A DNA stretch of 64,000 nt from Mucilaginibacter ginsenosidivorax (GTDB lineage Bacteria; Bacteroidota; Bacteroidia; Sphingobacteriales; Sphingobacteriaceae): contig NZ_CP042437.1 in NCBI RefSeq assembly GCF_007971525.1, forward strand, positions 5,146,001 to 5,210,000, given 5' to 3'. The notes below the pieces were generated by a model. It was given only the letters and a program-made list of their open reading frames with translations, was not told the DNA's origin and ran no database searches. A program made the position numbers and the translations under genes. Shown piece by piece: positions 9,073 to 18,305 of the stretch. Numbering within the stretch: the stretch's first letter is position 1; each line of letters starts with the position of its first letter.

Positions 9073-10716
9073 ATGATTAAGTATCATGATATAAAACGAT
9101 GGACAATGGTGGTAACTACTATATTGTTCATTACTGCAGTTCTTGCGTCATGTACCAAGAATTTTCAAAAGGAAAACGCGCCTTATAGCGGTCCGGCATC
9201 GGCCACCCTGCAACAGCTTTACACAGGTATCGGCGCTAACCTCGATCGTGCGGCTAACATCGGCAACTGGGCCGAAGCAAGATGGCTGTACCCCGTAACC
9301 CAGCTGGGCGCAGTATATGCCGTATCTGATTTCGGTTTTGTAGAAGGGCAAAACTGGAGCCTGTTTTACTCCAATTTACCGGCTATGGATCAAATGCTTA
9401 CCACCATGGCCAGTAGTCCCGATTCGGCAACATACACAAATGCTATAGGTATGGTAAAAGTATTGCGGGCTTACGAGGCGCTTGAAGTATCCAACCTCTA
9501 TGGCGATATGCCATATTCTAAAGCAGGAAAGGCATTTTCGGGCTCTACTGCCGATCTTAAAGTGCCGTATGATAAACAGCAGGCTGTATATTTATCCTGC
9601 CTGGCCGATCTTACCTGGGCTGCAAACCACTTTACTAACAGTAGCACCCAGTTTTCGTTTGGTTCGGAGTTTCTTTTAAACAATAATATCGACCAATGGA
9701 AAGCGTTTGCCAATTCGCTGCGTTTGCGTTACGCGCTTACCATGTATGATAAGGACAATACAGATGCGGCGCCGATAATAGCCGATGCCATAGCCAAACT
9801 ATCCAGCAACCCGCTCACCGATGTTGTTGGCTTTAAACAAGCCAATGTTCCGGGCATATCCTTTGATATCGACGGAGCAGGAAGAGGGTTCTTCTTCCAC
9901 CAGGAAAGCCGCGCAAGAATGGGCAGCACCCTATGGAACTTATTCAGCAACAATAATAACATCAATGGCAGCGGAATATTTGACTTAAGGTGTAAAATAT
10001 TCTTTGAAGCCAACGGGGCAGGTAACTGGGTGCCTTACCCGCAAAACCCGGCTACCCCTATAACAGATGGCGGCGACCCTTATAATGTCGAAAGAGATGC
10101 TGATAATAAAGGTTGGGCAGCTCATAAAGATGGCAATTTGTACTCCGATTATAATTATTACTGGGGCAGGGATGGCATTGTTTCCGGCTCAACCGGCGCA
10201 TGTCCCGAAATTTTCATTACCCCGGCCGAGGTACACTTTTTAAAAGCAGAAGTGTACGCACGTGGCATTGCGGGTGTAGCGCAAAGCACATCGTCGGCAC
10301 AAGCTGAATATAATGCAGGCGTTACCGCATCACTTACCTTCTGGAATAGTGTTGCGTACAATTCATCCGTTTGGGTTGTAAACAAGCCTGCTTCAGAAAC
10401 ACCATCTACAGCAACAATCAACGCTATACTGGCCAACCCGAAAGTTGCTTTTAACTCCGCAAATGCGCTCAGTTTGATCTATGCGCAGGAGTGGGTTGAC
10501 ATGTTCCGCCAGCCCTGGTTAGCATGGACCCTGCTAAGAAGAACGGGCGGCGCAACGCCGATGGATACCAGTAACCCGGCGGGCTATAAACAAAATTATG
10601 GCAGCCTGCAACGTTACCAATACCCGGCTGATGAAGCGCAGCTGAACACCGCCAACTGGAAAGCAGCAACCGGTGGCAGTGATCTTACCAGCACAAAAAT
10701 CTGGATTACCAAATAA
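9073..10716 (+). CDS. SusD/RagB-family outer membrane lipoprotein
   Basis: A 547-residue surface lipoprotein with a hydrophobic leader and a lipobox-type cysteine at residue 27 (AVLASC). The body is alpha-helical with the features of the shorter SusD-like type (SusD-like_2): an N-terminal TPR-like part (SATLQQLYTGIGANLDRAA) and a conserved C-terminal stretch near YAQEWVDMFRQPWLAWTLLRRTG. SusD proteins form the lid of the SusC barrel and bind the ligand. The gene lies 30 nt after the susC gene and is surely co-transcribed with it. A terminator follows at 10839. Confidence 0.94.
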   Translation: MIKYHDIKRWTMVVTTILFITAVLASCTKNFQKENAPYSGPASATLQQLYTGIGANLDRAANIGNWAEARWLYPVTQLGAVYAVSDFGFVEGQNWSLFYSNLPAMDQMLTTMASSPDSATYTNAIGMVKVLRAYEALEVSNLYGDMPYSKAGKAFSGSTADLKVPYDKQQAVYLSCLADLTWAANHFTNSSTQFSFGSEFLLNNNIDQWKAFANSLRLRYALTMYDKDNTDAAPIIADAIAKLSSNPLTDVVGFKQANVPGISFDIDGAGRGFFFHQESRARMGSTLWNLFSNNNNINGSGIFDLRCKIFFEANGAGNWVPYPQNPATPITDGGDPYNVERDADNKGWAAHKDGNLYSDYNYYWGRDGIVSGSTGACPEIFITPAEVHFLKAEVYARGIAGVAQSTSSAQAEYNAGVTASLTFWNSVAYNSSVWVVNKPASETPSTATINAILANPKVAFNSANALSLIYAQEWVDMFRQPWLAWTLLRRTGGATPMDTSNPAGYKQNYGSLQRYQYPADEAQLNTANWKAATGGSDLTSTKIWITK

Positions 10717-10838
10717 GAAAATGCAAAACTGCATTACACCGAATAACACCAATGTGGTTGTAGTATTTGATACATCTTTATCACTTTAGCATGTGTTTGG
10801 TGTAATAAAAATTTGATTTAGTTGACTATAATGTATGA

Positions 10839-10866
10839 GCCGTCCTGTTAGCAGGGCGGCTTTTTT
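10839..10866 (+). terminator. Intrinsic terminator of the sigma-fecR-susCD locus
   Basis: A 9-bp GC-rich stem with one G-U pair (10839-10847 with 10852-10860), loop TTAG, then six T. It lies 122 nt after the susD-like gene. Nothing else was recognised in the spacer up to 10986, apart from a box matching the Bacteroidota -7 consensus TAnnTTTG (TAAGTTTG, 10960-10967) 19 nt before the next start, without a well-spaced -33 element. Confidence 0.8.
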
Positions 10867-10986
10867 AGTTTGAAGTAGCTGTAATTGCGCCAGCTACTAA
10901 TGTCCAAATCACCCCGCTATAATGTCTAATTTGCACCCTTTTAATTGCAGGAAACAACATAAGTTTGTATATATAACAAATAAGGT

Positions 10987-11730
10987 ATGACTCATTACCA
11001 AACCTTTTACCAGCTGCATCATCAGCCGGTTCCTTTTTTATTAGGTAACGCCTGGAACGCCAAAAGCGCCAAGCTAATACAACTTGCCGGTTTTGAGGCG
11101 ATAGGTACTTCAAGTGGCGCAATTGCCGATTCAATGGGTTATGCCGATGGCGAGCAAATTCCTTTTAATGAATTGCTCTACATTGTTCAAAGGATCAAAG
11201 CCGCAACAGATCTTCCACTGTCTGTCGATTTTGAAAGAGGGTATAGTAATGATCTCGTGGTTATCAATCAACAAATTCAGCAACTGCTGGATATTGGGGT
11301 TGTTGGCATTAATCTGGAGGATGCCCAGGGCCAGGATATTTATTTGCGTAAACTGGACAGTATCAAAAACTACCTTGCCAAAACCAACCAGCAGCTATTT
11401 ATAAATGCCCGCACCGATGTTTACCTGCAAAAACTGGCCTCGCCGCTCGAAACCGTTATCCTTAGGGCAGGGCTTTACCATGATGCCGGCGCCGATGGCC
11501 TTTTTGTTACCGGCATAGGCGATGCCGCAGTTATTAAACAAATCAGCATGGCGGTTTCCCTCCCTGTTAATGTTGTTGGTAACCCAAATCTGGCTACGGT
11601 TGAGGCATTGCAAATGGCCGGTGTAAAAAGGATCAGTATGGCAGTTTTTCCTTATAGGGCGGCTTATGGACACCTGGAGCAGGTAATTAAACAAGTAAAT
11701 ACTTCGCAATCACTCATGCCCTTATATTAG
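10987..11730 (+). CDS. Isocitrate lyase/PEP mutase superfamily protein
   Basis: A 247-residue TIM-barrel protein of the phosphoenolpyruvate mutase/methylisocitrate lyase superfamily (PEP_mutase type). Visible family landmarks are GTSSGAIADSMGY (residues 40-52), SVDFERGY (79-86), NLEDA (109-113) and NARTDVYL (140-147); the acidic residues in them coordinate Mg2+ in the family. The long catalytic-loop cysteine motif of true isocitrate lyases is missing and the protein is short, so it is better described as a PEP-mutase-like C-C or P-C lyase of unknown substrate. It is probably co-transcribed with the DinB-like gene 31 nt downstream. Confidence 0.88.
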   Translation: MTHYQTFYQLHHQPVPFLLGNAWNAKSAKLIQLAGFEAIGTSSGAIADSMGYADGEQIPFNELLYIVQRIKAATDLPLSVDFERGYSNDLVVINQQIQQLLDIGVVGINLEDAQGQDIYLRKLDSIKNYLAKTNQQLFINARTDVYLQKLASPLETVILRAGLYHDAGADGLFVTGIGDAAVIKQISMAVSLPVNVVGNPNLATVEALQMAGVKRISMAVFPYRAAYGHLEQVIKQVNTSQSLMPLY

Positions 11731-11761
11731 GGTAAAAATTATAAATTTTATACTTCAATCC

Positions 11762-12379
11762 ATGAAACGTATCATCATCCTCACTTTGCTGTGCTTTACA
11801 GCATACCAATGCAGCGCGCAACAACAAACAAGCAACATGATAACCTCACAAGAAAGAGAAAAAGCTATGCAATTGCTCACCCAAACCGAATCTGGCGTTT
11901 TTGATGCCGTTAAAGGCTTGAGCGAGGCCCAGCTAAACTTTAAGCCGGCTGCTGATAAATGGAGCGTGGCCGACTGTATTAAACATATTGCCGCTGCCGA
12001 AAAAGAACTCTGGGCCATGGCCGAACCAACCTTAGCGCAACCGGCCAATTCCGAAAAAAGGGCCGAAATTAAATTTACCGACGACGACCTGATTAAGGCC
12101 GTGGAAGACCGCACACATAAATCCAAAACTTTCGCCGCGCTTGAGCCGGCAAATTCGCCCTACAAAACCGTTGCCGAAGCGCTCACCGCATTCAAATCCA
12201 ATCGCGAAAAGCTGATAGCATTTATAAAAAACACTAAAACCGACCTGCGCAACCACGTGCTGGTATTGCCTGTTGGTACTTACGATAGTTACCAGTTCAT
12301 CCTGCTGATAGCCGCCCACAGTAACCGCCATACCCAACAAATAAACGAGGTAAAGGGGGATGTTGGGTTCCCTAAATAA
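11762..12379 (+). CDS. DinB-like metal-binding protein with signal peptide
   Basis: A 205-residue protein with an N-terminal signal sequence (hydrophobic 4-14, likely cut after the Ala of CSAQ). It is followed by a four-helix DinB_2-type domain: the NFKPAADKWSVADCIKHIAAAE helix, then a late HSNRHTQQI motif. Histidines 75, 186 and 190 form the usual DinB metal triad. DinB-fold proteins include thiol-dependent transferases and mycothiol-type enzymes, but most Bacteroidota members have no known reaction. An exported DinB protein is less usual than a cytoplasmic one. Confidence 0.9.
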   Translation: MKRIIILTLLCFTAYQCSAQQQTSNMITSQEREKAMQLLTQTESGVFDAVKGLSEAQLNFKPAADKWSVADCIKHIAAAEKELWAMAEPTLAQPANSEKRAEIKFTDDDLIKAVEDRTHKSKTFAALEPANSPYKTVAEALTAFKSNREKLIAFIKNTKTDLRNHVLVLPVGTYDSYQFILLIAAHSNRHTQQINEVKGDVGFPK

Positions 12380-12403
12380 CGGGCAGGTGCTTTAGTTATT
12401 GCC

Positions 12404-12634
12404 GTGTTGAAACGGACTATCAATGAAGCAATTTTGGATGCCAATGGCACAATAGATCCGCATAAAATACACCTGGAGGCCCGTTTAGTAAAAGCTTTTA
12501 GTGAAACCGATAAGATGAAAGAACTGGCTGATGCTACCATGGGTGACACCCACACCTTGCCCCTGCATTTAAAAGCCAGGCAATTGTTAGATGACGGGCG
12601 GGTAATAGGTGCCTGGAAAGTGTTGTTGATGTAG
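12404..12634 (+). CDS. Small hypothetical protein
   Basis: A 76-residue frame starting at GTG 12404; the frame is open back to a stop at 12377-12379, inside the end of the DinB gene region. The composition looks protein-like (amphipathic helices, ends VIGAWKVLLM), but no family is recognised. It lies 24 nt after the DinB-like gene on the same strand. The absence of an ATG and the short length make it uncertain; it could be a remnant. Confidence 0.35.
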   Translation: MLKRTINEAILDANGTIDPHKIHLEARLVKAFSETDKMKELADATMGDTHTLPLHLKARQLLDDGRVIGAWKVLLM

Positions 12635-12767
12635 TTTATTTATTGCCCTTGTCATTGCGCTGCTGGCCAATTCTCTGACCAACCCTTATTACTATAGTTG
12701 GCAACTGTTAGGCCAGGCCTGCATGGACGGTTTTTTTGCTGATTTGCGACAACCGGATATCCCAATC

Positions 12768-13925
12768 CTATATATACGATAACCACCACCCGCTGTGGGT
12801 TTGCTTATATCGGCCATACTGACGGCAGGGGTAATACATCAGCGCAATAACGGCTATCCAGCACAGGTACACCCCCCAAAGCGGAATACCGAAACCAGGC
12901 GCGGCCCATACCGGTGCAGGCTTCTGAAAGTCAAGCGGAATGCGGGCGAGTATAACGCCCGCTACATTGATTATGCGCAGCAACACCAAATGTGCGATAA
13001 AATAAAAGTAAGGCACATTTCCATATACAGTGCAAAACCGGGTAACGCGGTTGCTTATGCCCTCCGTAACCGACAACAATAGCAATACCGGCCCAAGCGT
13101 CATCAACATAAACAGGAGCGAGGGCGTTTGCTTACTCACGTTCAGGAACGAAAGCAGGGTATGCGCGGTATTCTGCTGAACGGCCCAGGGTGCAGGATCG
13201 CCGTAATGATTGATGAGGCGCAAGGTAACAAACAGCACAATCAAGGCGCAGCCCGAAAGCTTTAATATTTTCTGTCGTTTTGCCGCATTATAGCCCTTTT
13301 TATAAAGATGGCCAAAAACGTAGCCTAACAACAAAGCCCCTGTCCACGGAATGGCGGCATAAATAGCAAATATAAACCGGTTGGCGCCAATAGGGATCAA
13401 TGCCCCTACCCCATTCAGTAATAGCGTAGTAAGGTTGCCAGGAATGCCGTTCTTAGGCAAATCAACATTGTCAAGTAAATTATGGCCGGCAATAATCAGT
13501 ATTGCAACCACGGCAATAAATTTTTTAGGTGCGCGAATGAGCAAGGCCAAAATAATCATGCCAAAGCCAATGGCCCATAAAACCTCCAGCACCGGGAAAT
13601 GGTAATGCACATCAAAGCTAAAGATGAGGCTGATAATCAGCAGGTCGGATAATATGAGCCAGGTGCCTCGTTTTAGTAAAAAAGTGGTCATCTGGCCGGT
13701 TGTTCGGCGTTGCGCGGCAAGGCATGCCGATACGCCGCTCAAAAAAACGAAGGTGGGTGCGCAAAAATGTGTTATCCAACGGGTAAAAAACAGTATCACC
13801 GTGGTGCGCTGTACATCAAGCGGGGGCGGCCCGGCCAGGTGCAAAAAATCGCGGGTATGGTCAAGCGTCATGATAATCATGATTAATCCGCGCACAATGT
13901 CTATCGATTGTATCCGTTCTTTCAT
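12768..13925 (-). CDS. Multi-pass membrane protein, DUF1624/heparan-alpha-glucosaminide N-acetyltransferase-like
   Basis: About 385 residues with roughly ten predicted membrane helices. The start (RIQSIDIVRGLIMIIMTLDHTRDF) is the signature of the DUF1624/HGSNAT_cat group, in which an early conserved histidine (here in LDHTRD) is the expected acyl-handling residue. The ATG at 13925 is preferred to the TTG one codon upstream. Related proteins move acetyl groups across membranes onto sugars or lipids, but the substrate of bacterial members is mostly unknown. The gene is convergent with the small ORF at 12404 and has no operon partner. Confidence 0.9.
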   Translation of the reverse strand: MKERIQSIDIVRGLIMIIMTLDHTRDFLHLAGPPPLDVQRTTVILFFTRWITHFCAPTFVFLSGVSACLAAQRRTTGQMTTFLLKRGTWLILSDLLIISLIFSFDVHYHFPVLEVLWAIGFGMIILALLIRAPKKFIAVVAILIIAGHNLLDNVDLPKNGIPGNLTTLLLNGVGALIPIGANRFIFAIYAAIPWTGALLLGYVFGHLYKKGYNAAKRQKILKLSGCALIVLFVTLRLINHYGDPAPWAVQQNTAHTLLSFLNVSKQTPSLLFMLMTLGPVLLLLSVTEGISNRVTRFCTVYGNVPYFYFIAHLVLLRIINVAGVILARIPLDFQKPAPVWAAPGFGIPLWGVYLCWIAVIALMYYPCRQYGRYKQTHSGWWLSYI

Positions 13926-14129
13926 CAAAATAAAGATAGTACAAAACGTTAGCTTTTTTCCATAAGGGGAATGCGCCTTACCTTGATTTTAAACAAGTAT
14001 TGTATGACGGCTTTTTGATACTTAATTATGTAAGCGGGAATAGGCATCTTAGCGTGGAGACTAAGGGCATCGTAATTTGAGGCAGAGAATCGACAGCGGG
14101 GGGACGCAATTCGGCATTGGAAAATTACG

Positions 14130-14153
14130 TATGAGCCAGCATATGGGCTCATA
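14130..14153. promoter_or_regulatory. Hairpin or operator-like dyad upstream of the island
   Basis: A perfect 8-bp inverted repeat (14130-14137 TATGAGCC with 14146-14153) separated by 8 nt. It lies 47 nt before the start of the 14201 gene and could be a regulator site. A purine-rich AGGAGGGG stretch at 14167-14174 is too far from the ATG to act as its ribosome site. The remaining spacer 13926-14129 shows no credible gene. Confidence 0.35.
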
Positions 14154-14200
14154 TATTTGCTAACTTAGGAGGGGAATACAGGCGTAGTAATCGGTTAGTC

Positions 14201-15004
14201 ATGAAAAATAAAGCGTTAATTGAATCTGGGGCAAAGACACTTTTTAGTTTGGTGCCTTTTGGTAGCCAATTGTTAAGTGAAGTCTTTTTTGACTATCGTA
14301 GTAGGGTTAAGCAAGACCGCTTAAATTCTTTTATTGAAGGAATAATTGATTATTTAAAAAGGAATGATATAGAGGCGATTTCAACAGAAATTCAAGAATC
14401 GGAAGATTTTGGCGATTTATTTGAGTCTGTTATTAGAAGAGTTATACAAACTAATTCAGCTGAAAGGATCTGTCGGTTCCGGAGTGTTGTTACTGACTAT
14501 ATAGCCAATCCTGTTAAAATTGACTACCGTGATACTTACCTGGACATCATTGAGCGGATCAACGGAACTCAAATAAAAATCCTCAAGGCACATGTCCAGA
14601 TAGAGAATGATATTCGGTTGCTGCTTAGGCAACGTGATGGTTTGAGGGAAGAAATGCTAAAGCTAAATAATAAACTTGAAACCTTAGGCGACCTAAATGG
14701 AGACACAATAGGCGATCATTTTGATATTACCAGTTCAATAACATCAACAGACCACCAGCTGAAGAATGTTGAAAAGGAAATTGAACTTGATAGTATATTG
14801 AGGAAGCCAGCATATTATGGGGTTGAAAGTGGAGATTACTTGTTCCTAATACAAGATTTGTATGGCAAGGGTTTAATGGTGGACGAGGGTATCGGAGCAT
14901 TAGATACGAAGCCCTTTGATAAGATGGCAATAACCGATTTTGGTAAAGGCTTTTTAAAATTCATAAACGAAACAGAATTGAGCAGCCACGGATACCCAAG
15001 CTGA
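14201..15004 (+). CDS. Uncharacterised protein with coiled coil and winged-helix-like C-terminus (possible defence protein)
   Basis: A 267-residue protein with no firm family match. The N-terminal 30 residues are weakly hydrophobic and amphipathic (TLFSLVPFGSQLLSEVFFDY), then helical charged sequence. A coiled coil is likely at about 125-165 (LLLRQRDGLREEMLKLNNKL). The C-terminal 70 residues (about 200-262, with YGKGLMVDEG and MAITDFGKGFLKFI) resemble the small winged-helix tail of Abi-alpha/DUF4393-type proteins; this is a resemblance by eye. The gene is AT-rich, has no housekeeping neighbour and faces the TIR-Hsp70 gene across 326 nt, which suggests a shared accessory island. Confidence 0.75.
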   Translation: MKNKALIESGAKTLFSLVPFGSQLLSEVFFDYRSRVKQDRLNSFIEGIIDYLKRNDIEAISTEIQESEDFGDLFESVIRRVIQTNSAERICRFRSVVTDYIANPVKIDYRDTYLDIIERINGTQIKILKAHVQIENDIRLLLRQRDGLREEMLKLNNKLETLGDLNGDTIGDHFDITSSITSTDHQLKNVEKEIELDSILRKPAYYGVESGDYLFLIQDLYGKGLMVDEGIGALDTKPFDKMAITDFGKGFLKFINETELSSHGYPS

Positions 15005-15020
15005 GATTTTGAAAATCTCA
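15002..15020. repeat. 19-nt AT-rich palindrome overlapping a stop codon
   Basis: TGAGATTTT G AAAATCTCA is a perfect 9-bp dyad that begins with the stop codon of the 14201 gene. It lacks a T run and the fold needs a larger loop, so it is at best a weak mRNA 3'-end hairpin. It resembles in form the 60771-60801 palindrome. Confidence 0.4.
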
Positions 15021-15186
15021 CCAGTGAAAAAACTTCTGCTCATTTTAATTCACTTTTACAAATTGCAACTTGACGCAAGTCTTGTGTAGAGCCCGGTGGG
15101 ATGGGACTTGTGATTATCTCAACGTTTGCCAAGTCACAACTCAGCCCCGCTCAATTTGATTTCGAAAGCCTTGCGCCAAACGGGTA

Positions 15187-15203
15187 ATTGTAAACTACAG
15201 GCA
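15187..15203. repeat. Left 17-bp inverted repeat flanking the TIR-Hsp70 gene
   Basis: ATTGTAAACTACAGGCA is the exact reverse complement of 18306-18322. Allowing two mismatches, the match extends to about 22-23 bp. The two copies enclose the TIR-Hsp70 gene with about 130 nt of flank on each side. The surrounding spacer 15021-15330 has no credible gene. It shows a GACTTG/CAAGTC dyad near 15110-15135 and looks unlike the low-complexity spacers elsewhere, perhaps remnant mobile DNA. Confidence 0.6.
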
Positions 15204-15330
15204 CAGTGATTAGCCAGAGACATTCGAATAACGGAACTGTACGGAAAATGGGGCACCCGCTGCACTCTTGAGTCAACGGAAAGAATTCTACGGACAGCGA
15301 GGGACATCTGCCCAACCGAATACTATATGG

Positions 15331-18159
15331 TTATCGTTCTTTCAAAAGATTTGCTTCATGAAACAACTCACTACCAGAATTTATTTTTGAATGCATATTA
15401 TCAATGTAACTGTGAATATCCTCAATTAACGTATTATAACCGAGATATTCCGCTGTTAATATTAAGTCATCAAGATCATTCACACTTAATTGACTCGGAT
15501 CATTTTGATATGTAGTATATAAGGTATCAAAAGGGCCGAGAAGTTCAATTCTTGCTCCCTCATTTCCCAGTTCGATTTTATGTACAGAAATGATGACTTT
15601 TGCTGCAGTATTACCGAGGTCCGCTGCGATCTGCATATAATAGAAATATTCTGACGATTCAGGAGTCAGTGATTGGGCAACATTAAATGCATTAGTGTCG
15701 TTGGGATTGTTTTGATAAGCTTTTACTACATAATCATGCGCGATTTTTGTATACCCTGCATTATTTGCAAAGTATGAAATATCCGAATATTTATTGGGGT
15801 AATATTTAATAGTCGTTTCCATAGCCTCTTTGTAATTATTTGCTGATGTATGATATAATATTAAACTATCCACCAAATTAGTGATTTTTCTATCAGTCTT
15901 TTTTGCTCCTGCAGCTAAAAAATTATTGATTTCCCGTTCGACCTCTTTAACTGCACGTTTATATGGAGATAATACTTCATTAGCAAAAGGTGAAAAATGA
16001 CGTACTTCCATTTGCTGATTATTACAAAGTACTTTAATAGTTACTATTTTATTTTGATTAATTTCTGCACTGATGGAAAAAATATCCTGTCTTTGAAAGC
16101 CATTTGGAGATTGGATAATGACATTTTGTAACATTTTTTCTTCCCCTGAAACATATAACGGTATTTCTATAATCCGCTGACCATTTATTTGTACGCCCAA
16201 TGGATCTTTTATTGATTTGAACAGAGGAATTTCATCCCCTTGTTGTATCAAATTTAGGTGTTTTTTGCCTTGTAGAACTATCGAAATAGATTCGCTCACT
16301 ATTGGTGCAATTGGTCGCTTGTTTAATCCTTGCGACAAAAGCGAATGAATAGTAGCGCCCTTAGAAACTTGTACCTGAATATCTCCAGGTATAAGAAAAT
16401 TCGTAATTGGAAAATGTTCCCTTAGACTTTTTTCGATAAGAGGGTTTTTACATGAACCACCAACCAACAAAATATTATCGACATCGTTGGGTTGCATTTT
16501 CGCTTTTCGCAATGCAGAATTTATGACGTAATAAATCGAACTTTCATTTTTACCTGACGTATCAAGAAATTTCGTCATAATATTCTGAAACTCGTTTGTT
16601 GATATGCATTGTGACTCATAATTATATGATTTACCTTTATAGGTAAGAACTATCGGCACATCATAGCATAATGTCACATCTTTTCTTAGATAATCTTTTG
16701 ATCGTTTTAATTTTTCACAAACTTTAATCTTTAATGCTTCGGCTGCAGGTTTTAATTTACCTTCAAAGAAATCTTCATATTCAGTATCGGTAATAATTTC
16801 AGGATCAAGGTTATGGCTTTCACAAAATTCAATAAAAAGTAATTCTTGTGCTATAGTACGATCAATGTCATCACCGCCAAGATGCTCAAACTTCGAGATA
16901 GCGATATTTTTTGAATAAAAACCTTGATTTTTTTTCCCGTATTCGAGAATGGAAATGTCGCAAGTACCTGCACCAAAATCAAAAACAAGAGTATGTTGGC
17001 GGTCTGGTTGGCCACCACTAAAGTCTTCCACTATGTTGTTTTCATGTAGATAATTTAAAAAGGCAGCATTTGGTTCGTCGATGAAGAGTTCTTCATGCTC
17101 TTCAAACCCCACTTCTTTGATTACCTCCAACAACTCTCTGCGTTGATTAGCTTCAAATGAAGCAGGAATACTTACTGAGAGTTTCAAATCCATTGAATAC
17201 TGTTCCTGCTTGATATATTCAAAAATCCAATTTTTTATATTCTTTAAGAAAACAAGCGTAGCGTCTTTATCATTCAATATTTTCCAACCCGAAATTTGTC
17301 CTTTTAGGAGCGAGTTAGTGTAAATAGCCCCTTCATCTTTGCCGAGCCCCATTTTGAACGATGACCAGTAATTAACACCAGGTAACGTCGTACCTGCAAA
17401 TTTTTTTATTTTAGCTTCCATGCCAATGGATAATTGATTTCCATGTAGGTCATAATATACAACTGAAGGTATCAAGTCAGTCCATTGTATACCGATTGGC
17501 GGCGTGGAAAACGAAAAAGAAATAGTTTCAATCTTTAACGCTTGGGTTTGTTCGTCGAGTTTTGCAATACTAACAACTGTCGTTGATGTACCAAAATCAA
17601 GTCCGATAAAAGTATGATTTCTTAAAAGGGATTTCTTAACATAATAATCATATCCTCCAATGTCAAACCGTAATTTCGTAATTAAAGGTTTAGAAGCTTC
17701 AATGTTTTTTCGCTCCCTTATAACATTAATTACTTTCTTTATGCCATCCACAACATTTAAAAATGCGGCATCCTCATTCTCCCAATAAGTACTACATATT
17801 GGTTTTGCGTCTTTAGGTAAACATTGCAATGATTTAAATTCGGCTAATTGCCAGTCACAAAATCGAAGGATTATCGGAATCACAATTGATTTTTTTTGAC
17901 GATGAAGTTCGAGCCCGCGTTGAACTTCGATATCAAGGCAGTAAGATGACGCTAAAAAGTCCGGGCTAATAAGTAAAAGAATGATATCTGCATTTTCAAG
18001 TTCAGAATTAATTTTATAATCCCAATTCTCTCCCCCTAAGATTTTTCTATCATGCCAATCTGTTATGTATTTGGCATTTTTTAACATCGCAAGATGGATT
18101 TCCAACCGTTCTCGTAATGATTCATCTCTGTGACAATATGAATAGAATATCTTTAGCAT
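15331..18159 (-). CDS. TIR domain-Hsp70 ATPase-helical repeat fusion protein
   Basis: A 942-residue cytoplasmic protein in three parts. Residues 1-150 are a TIR domain: KIFYSYCHRDE start, LLLISPDFLASSYC, and the candidate NADase glutamate E78 in YCLDIEV, then VIPIILRFCDW. Residues 184-610 are an Hsp70/actin-type ATPase: phosphate-1 DFGTST (188-193), IDEPNAAF (360-367), phosphate-2 DFGAGTCD (394-401), LGGDDIDR (427-434) and the adenosine motif LLVGGS (564-569). Residues 620-735 look like an Hsp70 beta-sandwich substrate-binding part. The usual alpha lid appears replaced by a TPR/Sel1-like helical region (about 760-925). TIR domains of this kind usually act as NAD+-cleaving immune effectors, and Hsp70 parts bind unfolded or foreign peptides, so an ATP-gated sensor coupled to an NADase is plausible but inferred. 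Composition is AT-richer than the flanks, and inverted repeats surround it. Confidence 0.93.
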   Translation of the reverse strand: MLKIFYSYCHRDESLRERLEIHLAMLKNAKYITDWHDRKILGGENWDYKINSELENADIILLLISPDFLASSYCLDIEVQRGLELHRQKKSIVIPIILRFCDWQLAEFKSLQCLPKDAKPICSTYWENEDAAFLNVVDGIKKVINVIRERKNIEASKPLITKLRFDIGGYDYYVKKSLLRNHTFIGLDFGTSTTVVSIAKLDEQTQALKIETISFSFSTPPIGIQWTDLIPSVVYYDLHGNQLSIGMEAKIKKFAGTTLPGVNYWSSFKMGLGKDEGAIYTNSLLKGQISGWKILNDKDATLVFLKNIKNWIFEYIKQEQYSMDLKLSVSIPASFEANQRRELLEVIKEVGFEEHEELFIDEPNAAFLNYLHENNIVEDFSGGQPDRQHTLVFDFGAGTCDISILEYGKKNQGFYSKNIAISKFEHLGGDDIDRTIAQELLFIEFCESHNLDPEIITDTEYEDFFEGKLKPAAEALKIKVCEKLKRSKDYLRKDVTLCYDVPIVLTYKGKSYNYESQCISTNEFQNIMTKFLDTSGKNESSIYYVINSALRKAKMQPNDVDNILLVGGSCKNPLIEKSLREHFPITNFLIPGDIQVQVSKGATIHSLLSQGLNKRPIAPIVSESISIVLQGKKHLNLIQQGDEIPLFKSIKDPLGVQINGQRIIEIPLYVSGEEKMLQNVIIQSPNGFQRQDIFSISAEINQNKIVTIKVLCNNQQMEVRHFSPFANEVLSPYKRAVKEVEREINNFLAAGAKKTDRKITNLVDSLILYHTSANNYKEAMETTIKYYPNKYSDISYFANNAGYTKIAHDYVVKAYQNNPNDTNAFNVAQSLTPESSEYFYYMQIAADLGNTAAKVIISVHKIELGNEGARIELLGPFDTLYTTYQNDPSQLSVNDLDDLILTAEYLGYNTLIEDIHSYIDNMHSKINSGSELFHEANLLKER

Positions 18160-18305
18160 GTAATTGGAATATAAGGTTTATTATTTCGGGCTAATAGTAA
18201 AGAAACAAAAATAAACTTGATAATTGATTTTCAAATAAATAAACGCTATTATTAAATATTTTCGTTTTAATCCCGTTTTTAGAAGTCTCCGACTTTCTAC
18301 TTCTA

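Noticed and set aside
13949..14152. 67-codon minus-strand frame upstream of the acyltransferase-like gene
   Set aside because: Unlikely composition, crosses the 14130 hairpin, and no recognisable domain.
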